Part shown: positions 53,909 to 61,867 of the stretch, in pieces
Numbering within the stretch: the stretch's first letter is position 1
Layout: each line of letters starts with the position of its first letter
NCBI GenBank assembly: GCA_963662575.1
Contig: OY759723.1
Location: forward strand, 3,658,001-3,722,000
Length of the DNA stretch: 64,000 bases
Direction of reading: 5' to 3'
DNA from: Bin5 sp963662575
GTDB lineage: Bacteria; Chloroflexota; Anaerolineae; Caldilineales; Caldilineaceae
Position numbers and translations under genes: made by a program
Notes under the pieces: generated by a model
What the model saw: the letters and a program-made list of their open reading frames with translations, nothing else
Told to the model about the DNA's origin: nothing
Databases searched by the model: none

Positions 53909-55645
53909 TCACATTGCTTCCGGCGCGGTCATTCCCATCAGATTGAGTACTCGAGACAGGGCCGTCCTGGCCGCCAGACACAATAGCAGCCTGGCTCGCG
54001 CCAGTGGCGGGGGCACCTCTGAATGCAGAACCTGGCAGTTTTCGTAAAATGCGCTAAACGCTTTGGTCAGGTCCTCAGCGTAATAGGTTAGATTGTGGGG
54101 CGAAAGCCGTTCTACTGCCAGCTCGATCTGTTCCTCCATCTCCAACATTCTGCGGATGAGGGTCAACTCTGCCGGATGGTTAAGGAGGGTCACGATTTCG
54201 GCGGCGTCATCCGGAATCACCTCCGGATCAACAATATAATCTGCTGACGCCCTCTGGATGAGTGAGCAGATACGGGCGTGCCCGTACTGGACATAAAACA
54301 CGCGGTTTTCGTTTTTGCGCTGGACAGCCAGGCTCATGTCGAATTCGACACTGCGTTCAGGGCTGGTTGTAAGGAGCATGAAACGTACAGCATCCGGCCC
54401 CACCTCTTCAACGACCTCGCGCACGGTAAGGAAGTCGCCTGAACGCTTACTCATTTTCACTTCCTGGCCGTCGCGAATCAGCTTGACCAGATTGTAGAGC
54501 AGGATGACCAGTCGGTCCGGCTCCACGCCCAAAGCCTTCATCACGGCACCCATACGGGGAATATGGCCCTGGTGATCGACAGCCCAGACATTAATTACTC
54601 TGTCGAACTTGCGGCGAACAAACTTGTCGTAGTGATAGGCGATGTCGCTGGCGAAGTAGGTTGGGGCGCCATTTGAGCGGACGACGACCTCATCCTTTTC
54701 ATTGCCGGGATACTTGCTGGCCAGAAACCAGCGGGCGCCGTCCCTTTCTATGATTTCGCCGTCACCTGCAAGCTGTTCAAGCAGTCGGTCTACGAGGCCC
54801 TCGTCATACAGGCTTTTCTCGCTGAACCAACGGTCGAAGGTTACGCCCAGCGCTGACAGTTCTTCCTTGATATCCCGAACGACAATCTCAATACCTATCT
54901 TCCTCAATTCGTCTTTGGCCGTGCTCTGCTCCATATGGAAGAGACTTCCGTTTTCCATATCTCTGACGAGTTGGGCGTAGTCCTTCAGGTATGCCCCCTG
55001 GTAGCCCCCTTCAGGGATTTCCACGTTTCGAGCTGGCTCGCCGTCCAACTCTTCGCAGAGCTGCAGGTAGGTGGCATACAGGCTCTCGATGAATAGCTGA
55101 AACTGTGTGCCACTGTCATTGACGTAGAATTCTCGCTGAACATCGTAACCGGCTGCCTCTAACAGGTTTGCCAGAGTATCGCCAAGAACGGCATTGCGGC
55201 CGCCGCCGTAATGGAGCGGGCCGGTGGGATTGGCGCTGACATATTCCACTTGCCATCGCTGACCTGCACCTATGTCAATAGCCCCAAAGTTTGATCCCTG
55301 GGCGATAATTTCGGCTACGTTGCCCTGTAACCAACCTGCGTCGAGACGGATGTTTATGAAACCCGGTCCGGCCAGTTCGACGCTCCCGATTAGCTCTCCG
55401 ACGGGGATTTCATCAACAATAGATTGGGCGAGCTGCCTGGGATTGGCCTTCTGATCTGTGGCCTTTCTGACCGCAGAGGCAACCAGCATCGCGACATTTG
55501 AACTGTAGTCACCGTGCTCAGGTTGATTGGGGCGCTGAATCTCCACCGGAGGAATGTCGATCGAGGGCAGGTTGCCGGACTCCTGGGCCGAAGCAACTGC
55601 ATCTGTAACGATTTGCCGAATCTGGTCTCGAATCATAGTCAACAT
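53909..55645 (-). CDS. argS: Arginyl-tRNA synthetase, variant HIGH motif
   Basis: A 578-residue class I synthetase that attaches arginine to tRNA-Arg. The class I signature is present but the first motif reads HYGGGRNAVLGD, so the second histidine of HIGH is glycine; the KMSKS-like loop is EVKMSKRSGDF. The C-terminal anticodon domain (PEALTSRVLNLMG-like end) is complete. The true start is either the ATG at 55645 or at 55636 (MIRDQIRQI); longer upstream frame residues are not coding. It lies 76 bases downstream of polA. Function is secure; the motif variation is discussed separately. Confidence 0.9.
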   Translation of the reverse strand: MLTMIRDQIRQIVTDAVASAQESGNLPSIDIPPVEIQRPNQPEHGDYSSNVAMLVASAVRKATDQKANPRQLAQSIVDEIPVGELIGSVELAGPGFINIRLDAGWLQGNVAEIIAQGSNFGAIDIGAGQRWQVEYVSANPTGPLHYGGGRNAVLGDTLANLLEAAGYDVQREFYVNDSGTQFQLFIESLYATYLQLCEELDGEPARNVEIPEGGYQGAYLKDYAQLVRDMENGSLFHMEQSTAKDELRKIGIEIVVRDIKEELSALGVTFDRWFSEKSLYDEGLVDRLLEQLAGDGEIIERDGARWFLASKYPGNEKDEVVVRSNGAPTYFASDIAYHYDKFVRRKFDRVINVWAVDHQGHIPRMGAVMKALGVEPDRLVILLYNLVKLIRDGQEVKMSKRSGDFLTVREVVEEVGPDAVRFMLLTTSPERSVEFDMSLAVQRKNENRVFYVQYGHARICSLIQRASADYIVDPEVIPDDAAEIVTLLNHPAELTLIRRMLEMEEQIELAVERLSPHNLTYYAEDLTKAFSAFYENCQVLHSEVPPPLARARLLLCLAARTALSRVLNLMGMTAPEAM

Positions 55646-55721
55646 TCCAGGGCTTTGAGCCGCAACCTCTAAATACGGGCGCCGGCGGCTATTGTCAGTC
55701 TGCTCTACCCAGGCTTTTGGC

Positions 55722-58592
55722 TTAGAGAGCCACTGCCTGAGGTAGCGGCACATGCTCCATATCGTACCAGTTCGGCCCCGCTTCGATGTCGACCTGCAAA
55801 GGGACGTCCAGGTCGAAGGCCGATTCCATAACCTCGCGCACGAGAACTGAAACCGTTTCCAGCTCTTCATGTGGTACTTCCAACACCAGCTCATCATGGA
55901 CCTGCAAGAGCATCTTCGCACGCAACCCCACACTTTGCAGGCGATGATGAAGGTTGCTCATGGCCAACTTGGTGATATCGGCGGCCGTTCCCTGGATTGG
56001 CGCGTTTATCGCCTGCCGTTCCAACGCTTGCCTTTGATTGAAAGGCAGACGCTGCTTCAGTTCGTCAAAGTTGCGGCGGCGGCCGGCGAGAGTCTCTACA
56101 TAGCCTAGTTCACCAGCGGAACGAATGGTGTCGTCGATGTATTGACGGACTTTGGGATAGGTCGAGAAATATTGTTCCAGGAACTCCTGCGCTTCGGCCG
56201 GCCCCATGGCAGTGCGGTTGCTAAGACCGAAGGCGCTGACGCCATAGATAGTAGCGAAATTGATGGTTTTGCCTAACCCGCGCTGCTCGTAGGAGACCTG
56301 GTCCAAGGCCACATCAAACAGCCTCGAGGCCGTGACTGCATGAATGTCCTGCCCTTGGCGGAAGGCATCGAGCAGTGGTTCTTCCTTGACGATATGGGCC
56401 AGGATGCGGAGCTCGACCTGGCTATAGTCAGCGGCCAGCAGGACGCAGCCCTCGGCAGCTTCGAAGGCCTTGCGTATCTCTCGACCCTGTTGCGTGCGAA
56501 TGGGGATATTTTGCAGGTTTGGATTGCTGCTGCTCAGGCGGCCTGTGGAAGATCCCGTCTGGTTGTAGCTGGTATGAAGGCGGCAGGTTGATTCGTTGAC
56601 CAACTCTCCCAGTGCGTCAACGTAGGTACCGCGCAGCTTTTCCGATTGGCGTTGCTCGAATAAGAGGTCCAGAAAAGTGTTTTGTTCGGGGGACAGGTCT
56701 TCAGCGGAGGCCTTCAGTTTTTCCAACTCGCCTGCGGCCGTGCTGACAAAGCCGGACTTGGTCTTCTTGAGACCCTTGTCAGGGAAGCCCATCTCTTTGA
56801 ACATAACCGAGCTGAGCTGCTGCGTACTTCGGAGGTTAAACTCGTGGCCGACGATATTTTTCAGCGTCGCGTTGATCTCTTGCAGGCGCGCCGCCAATTT
56901 CTGTGAAAGGTCGTCCAGGAAGCCGGTGTTGAGGCGGATTCCAGCCATTTCCATGTCGGCAAGCACCGGCAATAAAGGAAGTTCAATCTCCTCATAGAGC
57001 TGCCACATTTTCTCGCCGGCCTCTTTCAAACGCGGCGCCAGGCGTTCCCACAACTGAATCGTAGCATCGACGTCAGCGCCGCAATAGGCGGTCACTGCTT
57101 CCACATCTACCTTGGCAATCGAGATCTGGTTGCGCCCTGTTCCGATCAGAGTACTGATTTCAGTCATCGACCAACCGAGCTCCACTTCGGCCTGGCTCTT
57201 GAGACCGAGGGAACGGCTAGCAGGATCCAGCAGCCAGGCTGCCGTCATGGTATCGTGAATGGGGCCGGCCACTTTCAGGCCGTAGCGGCGGCATACGACG
57301 AGATCATACTTGGCGTTGTGGGCTACTTTAGGGAGACGAGGGTTGTCAAAGTAGGGCTGCACTGCCTCTCGTACCTGGTCCCAGGGGAGTTGCTCGCCGT
57401 CATCGTGGCCGACCGGTATGTAACATGCTTCACCCTTTGCCCAGGCGATGCCCAAGCCGACCAGGTCGACGCTCATTGGATCTCGACCCGTGGTTTCGAC
57501 ATCGAAAGAGAGGAGAGTCGCATTCTCCAGGTTCTGGCAGAGTTGGGCTAATTGTGACTGATTCTGGACGCATTGATAGGCGTGTGTTTCTTCCTTATGC
57601 GTGGTTGGGCGCAGTCCCTGCGCCCTTTGGGCAGAATCCGGAATTGGGAAAAGAGCACTTTGCTGCTGCGCACTGCCATTTGCGGCCGCCATGCCATCCG
57701 GACCGCCTCCTGACCCTGCCTCGCTCAACTGGTCCAGTTCGCGTTGAAGGCTTCGGAAATCCAATTCTTCGAAAATGCGGCGCACTTCACCGCTGTCGTA
57801 CTCTTTCAGACGGTACTCATCAGCGTTGAACGTGACATCGAGATCGCAGACAATTGTCATAAGCCGCTTGTTGCGGCGGACATCCTGTTCTGCTTCGCGC
57901 AAGTTCTGCTGGGTCTTGGGTCCCTTTATTTCATCGATGTGGTCGTACAGACCATCAAGAGAACCATACTCTTTCAAGAAACGTATGGCAGTCTTTTCAC
58001 CTACACCAGGTACACCAGGAATGTTGTCGGAATTGTCACCAACCAGTGCCTTCATCTCCAGGAACTGGTCCGGGTCCATGCCACCGTACCGTTTGGCAAC
58101 TTCGGTCACTCCATATGGCGTCGTAGCAGGAGAAGGGCCGCCCGATGTATAGAGGACCCTGACGCGATCGGCGACCAATTGGAACATGTCGCGGTCGCCG
58201 GACAGAATCAGCACGTCGTGTCCTTCAGCGGCGGCCTGTTGAGCGAGCGCGCCAAGCACATCGTCCGCCTCGAAATTCTCGAGCGCGACAATAGGAATAC
58301 GCAGCGCATTCAGTACTTGCTCGATACGATCCATCTGAGAGCGCATGTCATCAGGCATGGCGTCCCTGGTGGCTTTGTAGTCGCTGAACTCTTCGTGGCG
58401 CCAGGTATCGCCTTTATCAAATGCAACGGCAACGCCGTCAGGATTGTACTCCCGAAGCACGCTGAACAGCTTGCGAAAGAAGCCAAACACGGCGGTGGTT
58501 GGCTCCCCGCGTGCAGTGGTCAAAGGAGTCTTAACACCGAAAAAGGCCCGATACGCTTGCGAATGACCATCAATTAGAAGGTAGGTCGACAC
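55722..58592 (-). CDS. polA: DNA polymerase I
   Basis: A 956-residue family A polymerase with all three domains. Residues about 1-300 are the 5'-3' exonuclease (MSTYLLIDGHSQAYRAFFG, ILSGDRDMFQLV). Residues about 330-530 are the 3'-5' proofreading domain with visible DEDD ligands (LSFDVETTGRD, AHNAKYDLV, YCGADVDATIQ). The polymerase domain has motif A (DYSQVELRILAHI), motif B (GLGKTINFATIYGVSAFG) and motif C (LQVHDELVLEVP). It repairs DNA and processes Okazaki fragments. The GTG start has AAGGGTG 8 bases upstream. Confidence 0.97.
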   Translation of the reverse strand: MSTYLLIDGHSQAYRAFFGVKTPLTTARGEPTTAVFGFFRKLFSVLREYNPDGVAVAFDKGDTWRHEEFSDYKATRDAMPDDMRSQMDRIEQVLNALRIPIVALENFEADDVLGALAQQAAAEGHDVLILSGDRDMFQLVADRVRVLYTSGGPSPATTPYGVTEVAKRYGGMDPDQFLEMKALVGDNSDNIPGVPGVGEKTAIRFLKEYGSLDGLYDHIDEIKGPKTQQNLREAEQDVRRNKRLMTIVCDLDVTFNADEYRLKEYDSGEVRRIFEELDFRSLQRELDQLSEAGSGGGPDGMAAANGSAQQQSALFPIPDSAQRAQGLRPTTHKEETHAYQCVQNQSQLAQLCQNLENATLLSFDVETTGRDPMSVDLVGLGIAWAKGEACYIPVGHDDGEQLPWDQVREAVQPYFDNPRLPKVAHNAKYDLVVCRRYGLKVAGPIHDTMTAAWLLDPASRSLGLKSQAEVELGWSMTEISTLIGTGRNQISIAKVDVEAVTAYCGADVDATIQLWERLAPRLKEAGEKMWQLYEEIELPLLPVLADMEMAGIRLNTGFLDDLSQKLAARLQEINATLKNIVGHEFNLRSTQQLSSVMFKEMGFPDKGLKKTKSGFVSTAAGELEKLKASAEDLSPEQNTFLDLLFEQRQSEKLRGTYVDALGELVNESTCRLHTSYNQTGSSTGRLSSSNPNLQNIPIRTQQGREIRKAFEAAEGCVLLAADYSQVELRILAHIVKEEPLLDAFRQGQDIHAVTASRLFDVALDQVSYEQRGLGKTINFATIYGVSAFGLSNRTAMGPAEAQEFLEQYFSTYPKVRQYIDDTIRSAGELGYVETLAGRRRNFDELKQRLPFNQRQALERQAINAPIQGTAADITKLAMSNLHHRLQSVGLRAKMLLQVHDELVLEVPHEELETVSVLVREVMESAFDLDVPLQVDIEAGPNWYDMEHVPLPQAVAL

Positions 58593-58713
58593 TGTCGTTC
58601 ACCCTTTGAACTATTCTTGCCCTGCTGCAGATGCGGGCTTGCGATAATTGTTGCGCAATTGCAGCCGGGAAGAGGTGCGTTTGGGGGTTGCACGCTGATC
58701 CATCGTAATTTGG

Positions 58714-58929
58714 CTACTCTTCGATCGCCAGATGGCCCTGGGTAACCAACTCTTGAATATGTCCGATATTCAGAATCGAGCGAAGCGTGCGCATTTTGCG
58801 GCCGGCATCCAGCCTGTACTGCCCGGTAGGAAGTTCCAAAATGTAATTCCTTTCGCTCTTATTGGCAAGAACGATCACTTCCTTTTTGTCTGGGAGCCAG
58901 GTAATGTCCTCATTGCTTCGTTTTGCCAC
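58714..58929 (-). CDS. Small conserved-looking hypothetical protein (71 residues)
   Basis: A short, charged protein (opening MAKRSNEDITWLPDKKEV) that I do not recognise; it lacks membrane segments and has no metal motif. Evidence that it is real: a GTG start with a strong AAGGAAGG 7 bases upstream, and a clean promoter on the same strand (TTGTCA, 17-base spacer, TACAAT) with twin palindromes over the -10. It sits between polA and a glycosyltransferase. A regulatory protein or toxin-antitoxin role can be imagined but is not supported. Confidence 0.6.
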   Translation of the reverse strand: MAKRSNEDITWLPDKKEVIVLANKSERNYILELPTGQYRLDAGRKMRTLRSILNIGHIQELVTQGHLAIEE

Positions 58930-59016
58930 GGCAACCTTCCTTTAAGCAGGGGCTGGTCCAGGGACGGCGAACAGGTTGGCATGAATCGCCTGCCAATAGC
59001 AAGACGATTCGGCACT

Positions 59017-59071
59017 TACAATTGTTCTCAAGACATGCAACAATTGTACAGCCGCTATTGGAATTTGACAA
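59017..59071 (-). promoter_or_regulatory. Promoter with two ACAATTGT palindromes
   Basis: On the - strand: -35 TTGTCA (59066-59071), 17-base spacer, -10 TACAAT (59043-59048). ACAATTGT occurs at 59040-59047, overlapping the -10, and again at 59018-59025, exactly 22 bases apart (about two helical turns), and the two 10-base arms TACAATTGTT/AACAATTGTA also pair with each other. It reads as an operator for a cooperative dimer. Confidence 0.65.
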
Positions 59072-60626
59072 GGTTCTTGGTGCGAAACAGCCGGGCAGGG
59101 GGCTGCCCTGACTGCGAACGGGCGGGGCGGGCAATCCTTGACTCGCGCAGTCCAACTCCTGCGACGAGGGCATATCCGCAGGCGTAAAAGGCGAGGAAAG
59201 GCAGATTCCACCACTGGCTGTTGACAACAGAAATGTAGCAGCTGACAACGGCATAGATCGCCAGGAAAATCTCAGCGGCAACCAGCGGTTCGAGGCCGAG
59301 CGCATAGCCGCTCTGGCGCCACTCGCCTTTCTGCCCTTCGACGCGGAACTTTGGCGTTCGCAGAAACGATCCTTTGCGTCCCAACAATGCCTGCACAGCG
59401 GCCACGGAATTGCTCAATGATAGTCCCATACCAAGCAGCATCAGCAGAGGCAGAAACGCCCAGCGCCGCACCCAGTCTCTTTGATGCAGGCGCCGTTGCG
59501 CCAACGCATACAGGGCGGGAGGACCTATTGATACCAGGCTCAGGTAGGCCAGCGGCCAAAAGGGCTGGCTGCCAAATATGATGAGAAGTGGTGTAACGAG
59601 CAGCAGCAGCAGCAGGAGAGGGTGAATCAGGTAGCCGCCCAGGTGAAGATAGGCGGCAATCCTCTTTAGCGTCGACCACCTGCCAATCCAGACGGAGGCG
59701 CCCAGTTTGCGAAGGGTTGCTACGCTGCCTTTGGCCCAGCGGAACTGCTGCCGCTTGATGGCCAGCAGCTGCGGCGGCAACTCGGCAGGAGCCTCAACTT
59801 CATCCAAGTATACGCCGCGCCATCCGGCCAACTGGGCGCGGTAGCTTAAGTCCAGGTCTTCGCAGAGCGTGTCATCTTGCCAGCCGCCGACAGTATGGTC
59901 TTCGATACAGTCACGCCGCCACACGCCGGCGGAGCCGTTGAACCCAAAGGGCATACCGATGGAATGACGCGCGGCTTGTTCGACGACAAAGTGCCCGTCC
60001 AGTGCCAATGCCTGGGCTCTTGTCAGGGCAGAGTACCCTGCATTCAAGTGCGTCCAGCGCGTTTGAACAAAGCCGATTTCTCTCCCTTTCCCGGTCAGAA
60101 AGGTAGGGACGGTGCGCTGAAGGAAATCAGGATGCGGGGCAAAATCTGCGTCAAAGACGGCAATAAATTCGCCTGTGGCTGCAGACAGTCCATCCTTGAG
60201 CGCGCCGGCTTTGAAACCTCTGCGGTCGCTTCGATGCAGCACCTGAACATTTACGCCTCGCCTTCGCCAGAAGACTGCCCTACTCTCGGCGACGGTTGTC
60301 GTGCCGTCAGTGGAATCGTCCAGCACCTGAATCTGCAAGCAGTTAGGGGGATAGTCCAGCTTGGCGCAAGCGTCGATGAGACGACCGACGACGTGAACTT
60401 CGTTGTAGACTGGAAGTTGCACTGTTACGGTAGGCCAGTCGGGGAAGTCCTTCGCCGAACTGTGCGCGGTCGGCGTGCGTGGCGAGGAGGCGGAATCATC
60501 GGAATTTCTGTCTGCGCGGATCTTCACGATCGTCAGTAGCAGTGCCTGCATCCCGTAGGCGGCCAGGCCCAGCGCGCCAATCATATAAAGGAGTTGCATG
60601 CCCGTCAGTAGCAGAGTATGCGGCAA
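59055..60626 (-). CDS. Family 2 glycosyltransferase (cellulose-synthase-like)
   Basis: A 523-residue processive GT2 enzyme with one N-terminal and several C-terminal membrane helices around a cytoplasmic catalytic domain. GT2 motifs are DDSTDGTTT, FDADFAPH, EDLDLSYR and QQFRWAKGS (the QxxRW signature). It likely makes an extracellular beta-linked polysaccharide such as a glucan or mannan; the exact sugar is not known. No companion BcsB-like or export gene is near. The start is a TTG at 60626 with TGGAG 8 bases upstream; an ATG at 60599 is an alternative. Confidence 0.87.
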   Translation of the reverse strand: MPHTLLLTGMQLLYMIGALGLAAYGMQALLLTIVKIRADRNSDDSASSPRTPTAHSSAKDFPDWPTVTVQLPVYNEVHVVGRLIDACAKLDYPPNCLQIQVLDDSTDGTTTVAESRAVFWRRRGVNVQVLHRSDRRGFKAGALKDGLSAATGEFIAVFDADFAPHPDFLQRTVPTFLTGKGREIGFVQTRWTHLNAGYSALTRAQALALDGHFVVEQAARHSIGMPFGFNGSAGVWRRDCIEDHTVGGWQDDTLCEDLDLSYRAQLAGWRGVYLDEVEAPAELPPQLLAIKRQQFRWAKGSVATLRKLGASVWIGRWSTLKRIAAYLHLGGYLIHPLLLLLLLVTPLLIIFGSQPFWPLAYLSLVSIGPPALYALAQRRLHQRDWVRRWAFLPLLMLLGMGLSLSNSVAAVQALLGRKGSFLRTPKFRVEGQKGEWRQSGYALGLEPLVAAEIFLAIYAVVSCYISVVNSQWWNLPFLAFYACGYALVAGVGLRESRIARPARSQSGQPPARLFRTKNLVKFQ

Positions 60627-60774
60627 TTTGAGGGCTCCACTTTATCAATTATTCTGACCGACCTATGACTCTGATGAATACAATGTGTATCTGTCGAAGT
60701 CTCGATGGGTCTAATACTTTTATCTCCGCTTAAGGACAACCTACTTTCTCCACAGTTCGAAACTATGACACGAC

Positions 60775-60803
60775 ACACAAAAACGCCGACGGTCTCCGCC
60801 GGC
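60775..60803 (-). terminator. Rho-independent terminator, - strand
   Basis: On the - strand an 8-bp stem (one mismatch) with loop AGA is followed by GTTTTTGTGTGT. It lies about 125 bases after the DUF4268-like gene, in a 301-base gap that otherwise has no gene. Confidence 0.6.
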
Positions 60804-60927
60804 ATTCACATACTTCTCAAGTATAATTTACTATGATAGATGCCCTGAAATCAACTTTGACTCGGCAACAGATTCAGGGAATCTTTTTCGGATCTTATGC
60901 TACACCATTGCCTCAATGGAAGGAATT

Positions 60928-61833
60928 TCAGTTCGCAGTAACCGGACTACGCAATACGCTCTCATACTTGCTACATTGGCTGAACAACCAGTCGGCCATA
61001 CGGTCCCAATTGTTTCGATCTCTTGTATTGACCTCTAATTCAGTCGTGCAACGAGGGTTCTTGTCCTGAAGAAAATGAGACCCCTCCAGCGATTTCAGCA
61101 GATTGCTCCGATACTTATCTATGCGCCCAAAGACCTCTTCATCTTCTTCATCCCTATTTCCGGTCACGTAAACTCTTACGCTGTCCTCTTTAAGGAACAG
61201 TGTGACTCTGAGATCTGCCTCTTCAATCCAACGCCGGAAGCGGCTGTTTGCAAATCCGTTTGCCAAACCCAAAGAGATTGGCCACCGCCCAGAGCAATGA
61301 GTCCAGAAGTCGCGCTGAAACCTGTGATTCTCCGTGCTTTTTCGTATTCTCTGGACCATTTGGCTCCATTCGTTAGGCTTTTCGAGGACCTCGAAGGTCG
61401 GAGCGTAAGAAGATTGTTCAATTTGGAATGTCTTCACCCTTATCGCGAAGAAAGCGTAAGGATCTGAAGTGTTTTGATTGAGCCAACGAATGGCAGAACG
61501 GTGGTCCGCTCTGAAAGCCGGAGCGATCCAAATTACAATGTGAGCTTCAAGCCCGGCCAAGTAGGAAAGTATCTGGCCCAAATGCTTTAGGTCAGTCATT
61601 TCCAACTGATTTTCGATTAGCACACGTGGGCCCTGGGCGGAAGTGCGAGCTACAATATCCGCACGATGCCTTCCAACAGTTTTTTCCTTTTGCTCCAGTA
61701 CCAGTTCTATGTCCAGCACTTCGGACAATCGATCCAAGTTCCCAGACAGCCAAGGAGTAAAATCTACGGCTTCGTGCCTCCAAACTTTGCGGACGCAAAC
61801 CTCTTTCAGCCTGCCCAACTGAGTGTCGACCAC
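60928..61833 (-). CDS. DUF4268-like PD-(D/E)xK nuclease-fold protein
   Basis: A 301-residue protein. A nuclease-fold core of the PD-(D/E)xK group is visible at residues 54-80: GRHRADIVA carrying Asp59, then VLIENQLEMTD with E74-x-Q76, followed by HLGQILSYLAGLEAHIVIWI. This matches a DUF4268-type arrangement. A C-terminal DUF4268-like segment (FGRIDKYRSNLLKSLEG) follows. Activity on nucleic acid is plausible but unproven. Hand counts of three 60-base pieces of this gene gave 53, 43 and 47 percent G+C, lower than a neighbouring EF-G piece (55), so recent transfer is possible. The GTG start is tentative. It is 34 bases downstream of EF-G2. Confidence 0.68.
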   Translation of the reverse strand: MVDTQLGRLKEVCVRKVWRHEAVDFTPWLSGNLDRLSEVLDIELVLEQKEKTVGRHRADIVARTSAQGPRVLIENQLEMTDLKHLGQILSYLAGLEAHIVIWIAPAFRADHRSAIRWLNQNTSDPYAFFAIRVKTFQIEQSSYAPTFEVLEKPNEWSQMVQRIRKSTENHRFQRDFWTHCSGRWPISLGLANGFANSRFRRWIEEADLRVTLFLKEDSVRVYVTGNRDEEDEEVFGRIDKYRSNLLKSLEGSHFLQDKNPRCTTELEVNTRDRNNWDRMADWLFSQCSKYESVLRSPVTAN

Positions 61834-61867
61834 TGGCCCAGATGACTTTCTCGACTCGCTCTTGTCG

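Noticed and set aside
57744..58577. 277-codon open frame opposite the polA exonuclease region
   Set aside because: polA is complete across it; no ribosome site or recognised domain on the + strand.
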